A stretch of 64,000 nt of DNA from Sphingomonas sp. ID1715 (GTDB taxonomy: Bacteria; Pseudomonadota; Alphaproteobacteria; Sphingomonadales; Sphingomonadaceae): positions 744,001 through 808,000 of the forward strand of contig NZ_JABEPR010000001.1 in assembly GCF_013044515.1 (NCBI RefSeq), given 5' to 3'. The notes below the pieces were generated by a model, which was not told the DNA's origin, did no database searches, and saw nothing but the letters and a program-made list of their open reading frames with translations. Both the position numbers and the translations under genes were made by a program. Each line of letters starts with the position of its first letter. Position 1 is the first letter of the stretch. Positions 18,072-26,695 of this stretch are shown piece after piece.

Positions 18072-18653
18072 ATGATGATCAGGATTTGGGTGCCGGCGGC
18101 ACTATCGCTCCTCGCGCTAGCGGGCTGCGGTGAACGGGGCGAACAGGCGGACGATGCCATTCAGGTTCAGGGACAGGCGTCGACTTCGGCGCCCGCGCGG
18201 CCGGCGCCGGAGGAAGTCAGCGGGCAGCCTTTCGTCGCGACGGTGCTTGGCGCGCTCGATTTCTCGATCGCCGGCGCAAACGCGGTGGCCGAGCGTGGCG
18301 AGCACGCCAACGCCAAGGCCCTGGCGCAGAAAGTTTCGAGCGAGTTCGCAGGGGCCCGAGCAGAACTAGCGCAGGTCGCCCAGGCCGGCGGGCTGAAGGC
18401 TGAGGGCGTGTCCGCGCCGACTCACGCATCCGATCTCGCCATCCTGTCGTCCACAGGCGGCGCGCCGCTCGACATCGCCTTCGCCAAGCAGCAGGTCGAT
18501 GCGCTGACCCTGCTCGTCGGCACAGTGCGCGCCTACAAGAATGGCGGCGACAATCCGGCGTTGAAAGCCTGGGCAGAGAAATATCAGGGCGTCATTGGCG
18601 AGCGGCTGCTCGACATTCAGACGCTCAACGCAGAGCTGGAGGGCAATGGCTAG
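18072..18653 (+). CDS. DUF4142-domain lipoprotein
   Basis: 193 residues: lipoprotein signal with LALAGC (C19), a short Ala/Pro/Ser linker, then an all-helical DUF4142 domain (about 50-190) starting 'FVATVLGALDFSIAGANAVAE' and including the alternating Lys/Ala helix 'EHANAKALAQKV'. DUF4142 proteins are periplasmic ferritin-like helical bundles of unknown function, sometimes stress-induced. Start is one of two adjacent ATGs after GAAGGCGAA. The stop overlaps mutM by 4 bases in convergent orientation. Confidence 0.86.
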   Translation: MMIRIWVPAALSLLALAGCGERGEQADDAIQVQGQASTSAPARPAPEEVSGQPFVATVLGALDFSIAGANAVAERGEHANAKALAQKVSSEFAGARAELAQVAQAGGLKAEGVSAPTHASDLAILSSTGGAPLDIAFAKQQVDALTLLVGTVRAYKNGGDNPALKAWAEKYQGVIGERLLDIQTLNAELEGNG

Positions 18654-19462
18654 CGCTGGCAGGTGGCGCAGAAGAAGGTGGAGCGGCCGCTGTCGACGCG
18701 GCGCCTGACGGGGGCGCCGCAGCCGCACGCCTCCCCTTCCCGGCCATAGACGCGCCATTGCCGGGCGAAATAGCCGAGTTCGCCATCGGGCCGCGCATAG
18801 TCGCGCAAGGTGGAGCCGCCCGCCTCAATTGCTGCTTCGAGCACCGACTTGATCGCCGGCACCAGCAGTTCGAGCCGCTTGCGCGAGATGCGGCCGCCCG
18901 CGCGCGTCGGCGCGATACCCGCCATGTGCAGCGCCTCGCAGACATAGATGTTGCCGAGGCCCGCGACGATGCGTTGGTCGAGCAGCAGCGCCTTGATCGG
19001 CGCGCTGCGACCCTTCAGCGCAGCGTTGAGATAATCGGCATTGAGTTCAGGCCCGAGTGGCTCCGGTCCCATCTTCGCGAAGGCCGGATAGCTGTCGAGC
19101 GCGCTGGTCGCGAACAGGTCGACAAAGCCGAAGCGGCGCGGATCGTTGAGTGACAGCAGGCGGCCCTCGCCCGTCTCCAGCACCAGATGATCATGCGTGC
19201 CGATCTCCTCCGGGTCCAGCCGCCACCGGCCCGACATGCCGAGGTGAAAGATCATCGTGTCGCCGCGATCGGTGTCGATCAGGCCATATTTAGCGCGGCG
19301 GCCGAGACCAGTCACTCGCGCGCCGATCAGCCGCTGGCGCAGGTCTGGCGGAAAGGCGAAGCGCAGGTCCGCGCGGCGCGGCTCGACGGATGCCAGCAGT
19401 TGACCCTGCAGCACAGGCTGCAAACCGCGAACGGTGGTCTCGACCTCGGGAAGTTCGGGCAT
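18650..19462 (-). CDS. mutM: Formamidopyrimidine-DNA glycosylase
   Basis: 270 residues starting MPELPEVET. The proline after Met is the catalytic N-terminal nucleophile, which fixes the start at 19462. It has the conserved 'LGMSGRW' and 'DPRRFG' segments and a C-terminal four-cysteine zinc finger (CGCGAPV...CATCQ). It removes 8-oxoguanine and formamidopyrimidines from oxidised DNA and nicks the site. Transcribed alone toward DUF4142, divergent from ubiE, as in many alphaproteobacteria. Confidence 0.97.
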   Translation of the reverse strand: MPELPEVETTVRGLQPVLQGQLLASVEPRRADLRFAFPPDLRQRLIGARVTGLGRRAKYGLIDTDRGDTMIFHLGMSGRWRLDPEEIGTHDHLVLETGEGRLLSLNDPRRFGFVDLFATSALDSYPAFAKMGPEPLGPELNADYLNAALKGRSAPIKALLLDQRIVAGLGNIYVCEALHMAGIAPTRAGGRISRKRLELLVPAIKSVLEAAIEAGGSTLRDYARPDGELGYFARQWRVYGREGEACGCGAPVRRRVDSGRSTFFCATCQR

Positions 19463-19481
19463 GTCTGACCTAATCCATTCG

Positions 19482-19576
19482 CTCATCCTGAGGAGCCGTT
19501 GAGCGAAGCCGAAGCGGCGTCTCGGAGGATCCTTCGAGACGGGTCTTCGCCAAGCTTAGCCCCTCCTCAGGATGAG
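19482..19576. repeat. Inverted repeat with CTCATCCTGAGGAG ends, mutM/ubiE intergenic
   Basis: A 14-base arm CTCATCCTGAGGAG (19482-19495) is exactly complementary to 19563-19576, with inner TCGAGACG-like partial pairing. It occupies most of the divergent mutM-ubiE gap and resembles a common dispersed element ('cctcaggatgag') in alphaproteobacterial genomes. The promoters of both genes would have to lie beside or within it. Confidence 0.8.
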
Positions 19577-19638
19577 CGGGAGAAAGTGGCGCTTAGCGGT
19601 GTTTGCTAGCACGACAACCCTTCGCTAGGGCTCCCGCG

Positions 19639-20370
19639 ATGCCTGAAACAGTCTCGTTCGGTTACCAAGACGTCTCGCCGGAGGAAAAGACCCGGCGCGT
19701 CGGCGCGGTCTTCTCCAATGTCGCGCGCCGCTACGACATCATGAACGACGCCATGTCGGCGGGCATGCATCGGCTGTGGAAGGACCGGTTCGTGCGGCGG
19801 GTGAAACCGCGCGCGGGCGAGGACATTCTCGACATGGCGGGCGGCACCGGCGACATCGCTTTTCGTCTCGCCGCTGCCGGCGCGAACGTGACCGTCGCGG
19901 ACATCAACCCGCAGATGCTCGAAGTGGGCATGGACCGGGCGCAGGCGCGCGGCCTCGACGGGCTGGTGTGGAGCGAGGCGAACGCGGAAAGGCTGCAATG
20001 GCCGGACCGCTTCTTCGATGCCTACACGATCGCCTTCGGCATCAGGAACGTGACCGACATCCCCGCGGCCTTGCGCGAGGCGCATCGCGTGCTGCGGCGG
20101 GGCGGCCGCTTGTTCTGCCTCGAATTCTCCACGACGGTCTGGCCCGGCTTTGCCGAAGTCTATGACTTCTACTCCCATCGCCTGGTGCCGAGGATCGGCA
20201 AGATCGTGGCGGACGATGAGGACAGTTATCGATATTTGGTCGAGTCGATCCGTCGCTTTCCCGACATGCCGACCTTCGAGCGGATGATCGGCGAGGCCGG
20301 CTTTGTCCGCACCAAGGTCGAGCCCATGCTCGGCGGCCTGGTCGCCATTCATTCGGGCTGGAAGATCTAG
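19639..20370 (+). CDS. ubiE: Ubiquinone/menaquinone biosynthesis C-methyltransferase
   Basis: 243 residues beginning 'MPETVSFGYQDVSPEEK', with the UbiE signatures 'YDIMNDAMSAGMHRLWK', 'DMAGGTGDIAF' (SAM loop) and 'IAFGIRNVTD'. It C-methylates the benzoquinol ring in ubiquinone synthesis. Start ATG at 19639. It is followed without a gap by ubiB, forming a quinone-synthesis operon. Confidence 0.97.
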   Translation: MPETVSFGYQDVSPEEKTRRVGAVFSNVARRYDIMNDAMSAGMHRLWKDRFVRRVKPRAGEDILDMAGGTGDIAFRLAAAGANVTVADINPQMLEVGMDRAQARGLDGLVWSEANAERLQWPDRFFDAYTIAFGIRNVTDIPAALREAHRVLRRGGRLFCLEFSTTVWPGFAEVYDFYSHRLVPRIGKIVADDEDSYRYLVESIRRFPDMPTFERMIGEAGFVRTKVEPMLGGLVAIHSGWKI

Positions 20371-21903
20371 TTGGCCTCTACCGCCACTCACCTGTTCCGG
20401 CTGTTTCGATGGGCGCGGACGCTGGCGCGGCACGGCGCCCTGCGCGGCATCGAGCGAGACGCGATGACGCCGCCGGCCGTGCGGCGGCTGGTGCGGATCG
20501 CCCGGTTCGGCGCGCGGGTGCCGGAATCGCCCGCTTATGCGACGGCCTTCCAGTCGCTGGGGCCAGCCGCGATCAAGTTCGGACAGGCGCTCGCAACCCG
20601 TCCCGACCTGGTCGGCCCCGAGGCTGCCGCAGACCTCAGCCGGTTGCAGGACAATCTACCGCCCGCCCCCTTCGATGAGGTGCGCAAGTCGATCGAGCTG
20701 GCGCTCGGCAAGCCGATCGAAGCGCTGTTTCAGTCGATCGATCCCGAGCCGGTCGGCGCCGCCTCCATCGCGCAGGTTCATCGCGCGATCACGAGCGACG
20801 GCCGGCAGGTCGCGGTCAAGGTGCTGCGGCCCGGCGTCGAGGAAGAGTTCGCCAAAGCGCTCGAGACCTATGAATGGGCGGCGGCGCAGGCCGAGGCGTT
20901 CGGCGGCGAGTTCGAGCGGCTGCGGCCCCGCCTCGTCATCGCGAATTTCCGCCAATGGACGATGCGCGAGCTCGACCTGCGGCGTGAGGCGGCCTCCGCA
21001 TCGGAGCTGGCCGAGGGCATGGCCGCTGAACCCGGCTATTGCGTGCCGTCGATCGACTGGGCGCGCACCGCCCGCCGCGTGATGACGCTCGAATGGGTCG
21101 ACGGCATCAAGATAGCGCGGCGCGACGAGTTGCTGGCGGCCGGGCACGACGTGAAGGAAATCGCCGCGCGGCTGGTGCGCGCCTTTCTGCGTCAGGCGAT
21201 CTCCGAAGGCTTTTTTCATGCCGACATGCACCAGGGCAACCTGTTCGTGCGGGATGACGGCACCATCGTCGCCATCGATTTCGGCATCATGGGCCGTATC
21301 GACCGGCGCGCGCGCATGTGGCTGGCGGAGATTCTCTACGGCCTGATCACCGGCACCTATGAGCGGGTCGCAGAGATCCATTTCGAAGCCGGCTATGTGC
21401 CGCCGCACCACAATATCGCCGAGTTCACGACCGCGCTCAGGGCGGTGGGCGAGCCGATGCGGGGGCTGCCGGCCAAGGACATCTCGATCGGCAACATGCT
21501 CGATGGGCTGTTCGCGATCACCCGCGACTTCGACATGCAGACCCAGCCGCATCTGCTGCTGCTGCAGAAGACGATGGTGATGGTCGAAGGCGTGGCGCAG
21601 GCGCTCGATCCCGAAATCAACATGTGGGAGACGGCGGCCCCGTTCGTGCGGGAGTGGGTGCGCTCTGAGATTGGTCCCGAGGCGAAAGCAGCGGATGCGA
21701 TTGTCGAACTCGGCCGCACGCTCGCGCTCGTTCCGGACCTGATCCGGCGCCTCGATCATCAACTCCCCAAGCCCGGTGCTGCGCCTCCCCCGCCCCCGCT
21801 GGTCGACATCAACGTGGTGCGGATCGCCAGCGGCTGGCGCTATGGCACTGTCGCGCTGATCGCGGCGGCGATCGGATCGGGCCTCACCCTGCTCCTTGCC
21901 TGA
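20371..21903 (+). CDS. ubiB: UbiB-family atypical kinase/ATPase for ubiquinone synthesis
   Basis: 510 residues of the ABC1/UbiB family: KxGQ motif as KFGQ at 69-72, the Ala-rich nucleotide loop PVGAASIAQVH at about 127-137, lysine K150, and the DFG-type D303, followed by a C-terminal transmembrane helix (about 492-510). UbiB supports ubiquinone synthesis at the inner membrane, probably by ATP-dependent handling of lipid intermediates. The start is a TTG directly after the ubiE stop; no ATG or GTG fits as well, and the predicted N-terminus is of normal length. Confidence 0.95.
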   Translation: MASTATHLFRLFRWARTLARHGALRGIERDAMTPPAVRRLVRIARFGARVPESPAYATAFQSLGPAAIKFGQALATRPDLVGPEAAADLSRLQDNLPPAPFDEVRKSIELALGKPIEALFQSIDPEPVGAASIAQVHRAITSDGRQVAVKVLRPGVEEEFAKALETYEWAAAQAEAFGGEFERLRPRLVIANFRQWTMRELDLRREAASASELAEGMAAEPGYCVPSIDWARTARRVMTLEWVDGIKIARRDELLAAGHDVKEIAARLVRAFLRQAISEGFFHADMHQGNLFVRDDGTIVAIDFGIMGRIDRRARMWLAEILYGLITGTYERVAEIHFEAGYVPPHHNIAEFTTALRAVGEPMRGLPAKDISIGNMLDGLFAITRDFDMQTQPHLLLLQKTMVMVEGVAQALDPEINMWETAAPFVREWVRSEIGPEAKAADAIVELGRTLALVPDLIRRLDHQLPKPGAAPPPPPLVDINVVRIASGWRYGTVALIAAAIGSGLTLLLA

Positions 21904-21933
21904 CGCTTAAGAATTTGGCGCTAGCTGGGGAGC

Positions 21934-23025
21934 ATGGCGAACCCGATCTGGCTGAAGCAACCGACCGCCATGGCGGCACTCCCGCCCGCGCCGGCGCGCC
22001 TCGTGCTGGGGCTGGTGGCGCTGCTGCTTGCCTTTTGCCTGACCGCGGTGACCGCCCCCGAACCGCCCAAAGCCTATGGCGATGCGGCGCATCATGCGGA
22101 GGATCGCGCCGACATCCTGCTCTACCAGCGGATCGTGCAGGGGCTCGGCGAGGGCGAGGATTACTACCCTCTGGTCGCAGAGTCGCTGCGCACGGGCAAC
22201 TACCCGCTCAAGCCCTTCGTCACGTTCCGGCTGCCGAGCCTGGCGACAGTGCAAGCGGCGTTTCCGCCCGCTGGATCGTTCCTGCTGATGATCGGGCTCG
22301 CCGGGGCGGTGCTGCGCGTCTGGTGGTTATGGCTAGGGTCGGCGACCAACGGGCGGAGATCGCAACTGATCGGCGCCGCGCTTCTTGTCTGCGGCGTCGC
22401 GGTGCTCGCCAAGCCGGAGATGGTGCCGTTCCATGAGCCCTGGGCTGCGCTGCTGGTGGCGCTGTCGCTCGGTTGCCGCACCGAGGAACGTTGGGGCGTC
22501 GCGGTCGTGACCGGACTGGCGGCGATGCTGATCCGCGAGACGGCCGCGCTGTACGTCGCCGTCATGGCGGGAATGGCGCTGATCGAGCGGCGGCCGCGCG
22601 AGATACTGGGCTGGGGCGCAGCCCTCACCGTCTTTGCGCTGGCCGTGGCCGCGCACGCGGCTGCCGTGTCGGATGTCGTTCGCACCGACGATCCTGCCTC
22701 ACCCGGCTGGGCGGGGATGCTGGGCTTCGGCTTCACGGTCAATGTGTTGCGGGGGACCACGTCGCTCGCTCATCTACCGACCGGGCCTGCATTGCTGTTG
22801 ACCGGATTGGCGCTGTTCGGCTGGGCGGCCGCGCCCGGCGCGCTCGCCAGGAGAGTGCTGGCGACGATCCTGGCATATGGCACGCTGCTGGCTCTGTTCT
22901 GCCGCGCCGATACATTCTACTGGGGCTTGATGATCGCGCCCGCATTCCTGGTCGGCCTCGTCTTCGTGCCCGATGGCCTGAAGGATTTGATCGCCGCTGC
23001 CCGGCTTCGTCCACGCACCGCATGA
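21934..23025 (+). CDS. Polytopic membrane protein of unknown function
   Basis: 363 residues. One N-terminal helix (about 21-42) is followed by an extracytoplasmic domain with 'DILLYQRIVQGL' and 'YYPLVAESLRTGNYPLKPFVTFRLPSL' and then about seven more hydrophobic helices. The 'TFRLPSL' region after the first helix recalls membrane glycosyltransferase-like or AZL/MXAN-type families, but no catalytic residue can be assigned. It overlaps the coaBC start (ATGA), so it is co-translated with coenzyme A synthesis genes, although nothing ties it to that pathway. Confidence 0.78.
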   Translation: MANPIWLKQPTAMAALPPAPARLVLGLVALLLAFCLTAVTAPEPPKAYGDAAHHAEDRADILLYQRIVQGLGEGEDYYPLVAESLRTGNYPLKPFVTFRLPSLATVQAAFPPAGSFLLMIGLAGAVLRVWWLWLGSATNGRRSQLIGAALLVCGVAVLAKPEMVPFHEPWAALLVALSLGCRTEERWGVAVVTGLAAMLIRETAALYVAVMAGMALIERRPREILGWGAALTVFALAVAAHAAAVSDVVRTDDPASPGWAGMLGFGFTVNVLRGTTSLAHLPTGPALLLTGLALFGWAAAPGALARRVLATILAYGTLLALFCRADTFYWGLMIAPAFLVGLVFVPDGLKDLIAAARLRPRTA

Positions 23026-24257
23026 CGGCCGCAGCGGGCAAGCGCATCCTGCTGATCGTCGGCGGCGGCATCGCGGCCTATAAGGCGTGCGAGCTGATCC
23101 GGCTGATCCGCAAGGCGGGAATGAGCGTGCGCTGCGTGCTGACCGATGGCGGCGCGCAGTTCGTCACGCCGATGACGCTCGCCGCCCTGTCCGAACAGCC
23201 GGTCCACACCAGCCTGTGGGACCTGAAGGACGAAGCCGAGATGGGCCATATCCAGCTCAGCCGCGAGGCCGATCTGGTGGTCGTCGTACCGGCGACGGCC
23301 GATCTGCTGGCCCGCATGGCGGCGGGGATTGCCGACGATCTCGCCACCACCCTGTTGCTCGCGACCGACAAGCCGGTGCTGGCCGCGCCCGCGATGAACG
23401 TCCGCATGTGGCAGCACGCCGCGACCCGGCGCAACGTGGAGCGGCTGCGCGCCGACAGCGTCACCGTGCTGGACCCCGACGAAGGGCCGATGGCCTGCGG
23501 GGAGTTCGGGCCTGGGCGGCTGCCGGAGCCGGAGGCAATACTTGCCGCTCTGCAGTCTGCCCTGAAGCCTGCGTTCCCTTCGAGCGCAGTCGAGAAGCAT
23601 ATCTCGACTTCGCTCGATACGAACGGAGCAATAGGCAAGCACGTGATCGTCACCGCCGGCCCTACGCACGAGCCGATTGACCCGGTGCGCTACATCGCCA
23701 ATCGCTCGTCGGGTAAACAGGGCTTTGCCATTGCAGAGGCACTGGTACGACGCGGCGCGCGCGTGACGCTGGTGAGCGGTCCGGTCGCACTGCCGACGCC
23801 GTCAGGAGTCACCCGCATCGATGTCGAAACCGCGGGCGAAATGGCGGCGGCGGTCGAGTCGGCCCTTCCCGCCGACGCTGCCGTGATGGTCGCGGCAGTG
23901 GCCGATTGGCGGGTCGAGCCCTCCGCGTCCAAGATCAAGAAGCGTGGGTCGACGCCCGAGCTCTCGCTGACCGAGAATCCGGACATTCTCGCTGGCCTGT
24001 GCGGCCATGCGCAGCGGCCGAAGCTGGTGATCGGCTTTGCCGCAGAAACCGACGACGTGGTGGAGAACGCCCGCTTGAAGCGCACGCGCAAGGGGGCGGA
24101 CTGGATCATCGCCAATGACGTGTCGGGCGATGTGATGGGCGGGACGCGCAACCGCGTGCACCTCGTCACCGCCGACGGCGTCGAGGACTGGGACGACATG
24201 CCGAAGGAACAGGTGGCCGCGCTGCTGGCCGACAGGATTGCCGATGCCCTTGCCTGA
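23022..24257 (+). CDS. coaBC: Bifunctional phosphopantothenoylcysteine decarboxylase/synthetase
   Basis: 411 residues. The CoaC half (about 1-180) has the active-site histidine H76 in GHIQLS, the PAMN motif (123-126) and C159. The CoaB half (about 205-411) opens with '[16 protein letters not shown]' and has 'VAAVADWR' and 'KIKKRG'. It couples cysteine to phosphopantothenate, then decarboxylates. The linker, residues about 184-202, is encoded by a 52-base palindromic repeat inserted in frame (23573-23624). Start ATG at 23022 overlaps the upstream membrane-protein stop; dut overlaps the end. Confidence 0.97.
   Translation: MTAAAGKRILLIVGGGIAAYKACELIRLIRKAGMSVRCVLTDGGAQFVTPMTLAALSEQPVHTSLWDLKDEAEMGHIQLSREADLVVVVPATADLLARMAAGIADDLATTLLLATDKPVLAAPAMNVRMWQHAATRRNVERLRADSVTVLDPDEGPMACGEFGPGRLPEPEAILAALQSALKPAFPSSAVEKHISTSLDTNGAIGKHVIVTAGPTHEPIDPVRYIANRSSGKQGFAIAEALVRRGARVTLVSGPVALPTPSGVTRIDVETAGEMAAAVESALPADAAVMVAAVADWRVEPSASKIKKRGSTPELSLTENPDILAGLCGHAQRPKLVIGFAAETDDVVENARLKRTRKGADWIIANDVSGDVMGGTRNRVHLVTADGVEDWDDMPKEQVAALLADRIADALA
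23573..23624. repeat. TCGA-type palindromic repeat inside coaBC
   Basis: Arms 23573-23595 and 23602-23624 are largely complementary (GTTC...TCGAGCGcAGTCGAGA against TCTCGACTtCGCTCGA...GAAC). The same element appears between genes at 38566, 45247, 61536 and 63898. Here it lies within coding sequence, at the junction of the two CoaBC domains, and preserves the reading frame. Confidence 0.9.
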
Positions 24258-24693
24258 GATCGAGATTCGCCTGAAGCGCCTGCCGCATGGCGAAGGACTG
24301 CCGCTCCCCGCCTATGCCACCGCCCATGCCGCCGGCCTGGACGTGGTCGCGGCGGAGGAGTTGACGCTCGCGCCGGGCGCGCGCCACGCGGTCGCCACCG
24401 GCTTCGCCATCGCCATCCCCGCAGGTTATGAAGTGCAGGTGCGCCCCCGCTCAGGCCTTGCCCTCAAGCACGGTATCACCTGCCTCAATACGCCCGGCAC
24501 GATCGACGCGGACTATCGCGGCGAAGTGAAGGTGATCCTCGCCAACCTCGGCAGCGAGCCGTTCGAGATCCGCCGCGGCGACCGCATTGCGCAACTGGTT
24601 CCGGCGATCGTCCAGCAGGCGCGCTTCACCGAAGCGCAGGAGCTGGACGAAACCGAGCGCGGCGCGGGCGGTTTCGGATCGACGGGCGTTTAG
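24244..24693 (+). CDS. dut: Deoxyuridine 5'-triphosphate nucleotidohydrolase
   Basis: 149 residues with all dUTPase motifs: 'AGLDV' (1), '[12 protein letters not shown]' (2), '[11 protein letters not shown]' with the uracil-pocket segment (3), 'RGDRIAQLV' (4) and the C-terminal arm '[10 protein letters not shown]' (5). Trimeric enzyme that hydrolyses dUTP to dUMP, protecting DNA from uracil and feeding dTMP synthesis. ATG at 24244, inside the coaBC end; the coaBC-dut coupling is common in alphaproteobacteria. Confidence 0.97.
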   Translation: MPLPEIEIRLKRLPHGEGLPLPAYATAHAAGLDVVAAEELTLAPGARHAVATGFAIAIPAGYEVQVRPRSGLALKHGITCLNTPGTIDADYRGEVKVILANLGSEPFEIRRGDRIAQLVPAIVQQARFTEAQELDETERGAGGFGSTGV

Positions 24694-24723
24694 CGCAGCA
24701 CAATTTGTGCTAGGATCGCTCTC

Positions 24724-25197
24724 GTGAACAAGCCCGCCCACCCTCGAGCCCCCTACGCTCCGGCCTCACCGCCTTACGAGCTGGATGCCTATGGCTGGGC
24801 CATGGCGCAAGCTCGGCTGCTTCGCGAAGGCAGGCTCCGCGAGATCGATATCGAGAATATTGCGGAGGAAATGGAAAGCGTGGGGCGGAGCGAGAAAAGC
24901 AGCGCAGAGTCTCCCCTGCGTGTGCTGATGATGCACATCCTTAAGTGGCAGTTTCAACCGGAGCGACGCAGTCGCTCATGGGCCGCCAGCATCGCTTCTC
25001 AGCGTGCCGAGTTCGAGCGGGTGATGAGAGACAATCCCAGTCTCAGACCAAAGTTGGACGAAATCCGGGACTATGCCTTCCGGCGCGCACGCTTGGAGGC
25101 AGTGCGCGACACAGATTTGCCGTTGAAGACCTTTCCCGAAGTTCCACTCGACTGGGCTGTGGTCCTCAACGAGCCGTTCGATTTCGATCCCGCTTGA
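24724..25197 (+). CDS. DUF29-family protein
   Basis: 157 residues with the DUF29 pattern 'YELDAYGWAMAQARLLREGRLREIDIENIAEEMESVGRSEK', 'LLMHILKWQFQPE'-like helices and 'SWAASIASQR'. Helical and cytoplasmic, with no known activity. GTG start at 24724. Its codons are visibly less GC-rich at third positions than the flanking genes (for example GATATCGAGAATATT), hinting at acquisition. It stands between dut and the E1-like gene, whose TTG start overlaps its TGA. Confidence 0.87.
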   Translation: MNKPAHPRAPYAPASPPYELDAYGWAMAQARLLREGRLREIDIENIAEEMESVGRSEKSSAESPLRVLMMHILKWQFQPERRSRSWAASIASQRAEFERVMRDNPSLRPKLDEIRDYAFRRARLEAVRDTDLPLKTFPEVPLDWAVVLNEPFDFDPA

Positions 25198-25958
25198 CTC
25201 TGTCCGACGAACAGCTTGATCGATACGCTCGCCACATCGTCCTGAAGGAGATTGGCGGTGCGGGGCAGGTCAGGCTTGCGCGTGCCACGGTCGCCGTGAT
25301 CGGCGCCGGAGGGATCGGCTGTCCGGCAATCCAGTATCTGGCGGCGGCCGGCGTGGGCCGCCTGCGCGTGATCGACGACGATACGGTGAGCCTTTCGAAC
25401 CTGCAGCGGCAGATCCTGTTCGGCACCGACGATCTCGGCCGCCCGAAAGTGGAAGTTGCCGGTGAGGTCGTGGCGCGGCTCAACCCCGACGCGGCATTCG
25501 AACCGGTGGGCGAGCGCCTGACTTCCGCCAACGCCGAAGAACTGATCGGGGCGTGCGATCTGGTGCTCGACGGCTGCGACAACTTTGCCACGCGACTGGC
25601 GGTGGCGGACCACTGCACGCGTGCGCGTATTCCGCTGGTCTCGGCGGCTCTGGGGCAGTTCCAGGGGCAGATCGGCACGTTCCGCGGCTGGGAAACGGAT
25701 CAGCCCTGTTACCGCTGCTTCGTCGGCGATGCGTTCGACGGGGACGATTGCGACACCTGCGCGGAACAGGGCGTGCTGGGCGCGATGGCGGGGCTGATCG
25801 GCAGTTGGGGCGCGATGGAAGCCGTGCGCGCGATCGTCGGGTTCGGACCCGATCAGGCGGGCATGGTGCATGTGATGGACGGCATCACGCCCATGCTGCG
25901 CACCATCCGCATCCCCAAGGATCCGGGCTGCCGCACCTGCGGGTCTACAGGCTCCTGA
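25194..25958 (+). CDS. ThiF/MoeB/HesA-family E1-like adenylyltransferase
   Basis: 254 residues. 'LDRYARHIVLKEIGG' precedes the nucleotide loop GAGGIGCP, and 'DDDTVSLSNLQRQILF', 'DGCDNFATR' and zinc-binding cysteine pairs (CYRC and CRTC near the end) follow, all standard for MoeB/ThiF. It would adenylate the C-terminal glycine of a ubiquitin-like sulfur carrier (MoaD or ThiS type). No rhodanese domain and no carrier gene is adjacent, so MoeB and ThiF roles cannot be separated. The TTG start at 25194 overlaps the DUF29 stop (TTGA) and gives the usual family N-terminus. Confidence 0.88.
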   Translation: MTLSDEQLDRYARHIVLKEIGGAGQVRLARATVAVIGAGGIGCPAIQYLAAAGVGRLRVIDDDTVSLSNLQRQILFGTDDLGRPKVEVAGEVVARLNPDAAFEPVGERLTSANAEELIGACDLVLDGCDNFATRLAVADHCTRARIPLVSAALGQFQGQIGTFRGWETDQPCYRCFVGDAFDGDDCDTCAEQGVLGAMAGLIGSWGAMEAVRAIVGFGPDQAGMVHVMDGITPMLRTIRIPKDPGCRTCGSTGS

Positions 25959-26580
25959 GGCCAAACTGCCGCTGCAGCATGTGGAACGGCTCCATACTGG
26001 GGCGGGCCGAAACTTCGGAAGACCAGCGCCGGAGGTTCGACGAGGCGATCGCCTCGATCGCACCCCAGGCAACCAGCCCCGCATAACCGAGAAAGGCGGT
26101 GATATCCGCCATCGTAAAGTCGTCGCCAGCGAGGAAGCGGTTGTCGGCCAGCTGCTGCTCCATCACCGGCAGCAGCTTGTGCGCGTGGCGTAGATTGTCG
26201 CGCGCCCACTCGGGAAACTGGGTCAGTGCGCCGATGAACATCGGCTGGCAGTGATGGCCATATTCGATCGCCGGATCCATCAGCATCCGCTCGGCCCGCC
26301 GCTCCCACATCGAGACGGTCGCCCGCTCCTGCGGCGTGGCGCCGAACAAGCTCGTACCCGGCGTCACCTCGTCCAGATAACGGCAGATGGTCAGCGACTC
26401 GGCAATGAGCAGCCCGTCGTCCGTCTCCAGCACGGGAATCTGCAACAGTGGGTTGATGCGCCGGTATTCGGCTTCGGAAAGCGTGCCGACATCAACCGTG
26501 TCGAGCGTGACGCCCCGTTCGGCTGCGAACACGAAGACCTTAACCGCGTTCGGCGCGATCGGCCGCATGTAGAGTTTCAT
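25945..26580 (-). CDS. Glutathione S-transferase family protein
   Basis: 211 residues. An N-terminal thioredoxin-like domain (1-80; 'LYMRPIAPNAVKV', cis-Pro in 'LQIPVLETDDG', 'IAESLTICRYLDE') is followed by an all-helical C-terminal domain with 'GDDFTMADITAFL'. Cytosolic GST, conjugation substrate unknown. ATG at 26580 chosen because it begins the beta-strand; the frame extends to 26736 without homology. The last 14 bases overlap the convergent E1-like gene. Confidence 0.92.
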   Translation of the reverse strand: MKLYMRPIAPNAVKVFVFAAERGVTLDTVDVGTLSEAEYRRINPLLQIPVLETDDGLLIAESLTICRYLDEVTPGTSLFGATPQERATVSMWERRAERMLMDPAIEYGHHCQPMFIGALTQFPEWARDNLRHAHKLLPVMEQQLADNRFLAGDDFTMADITAFLGYAGLVAWGAIEAIASSNLRRWSSEVSARPSMEPFHMLQRQFGLRSL

Positions 26581-26695
26581 GCCACCCTCCCCACTCCGCC
26601 TATCAGGGCGTCGCCACCGTCGCAACGCGGGTGAAACGACTGCATCCCCTTGCCGGATGCCGCGTTCGAATAGGCTGATCCTCGAGGAGCGTGTC

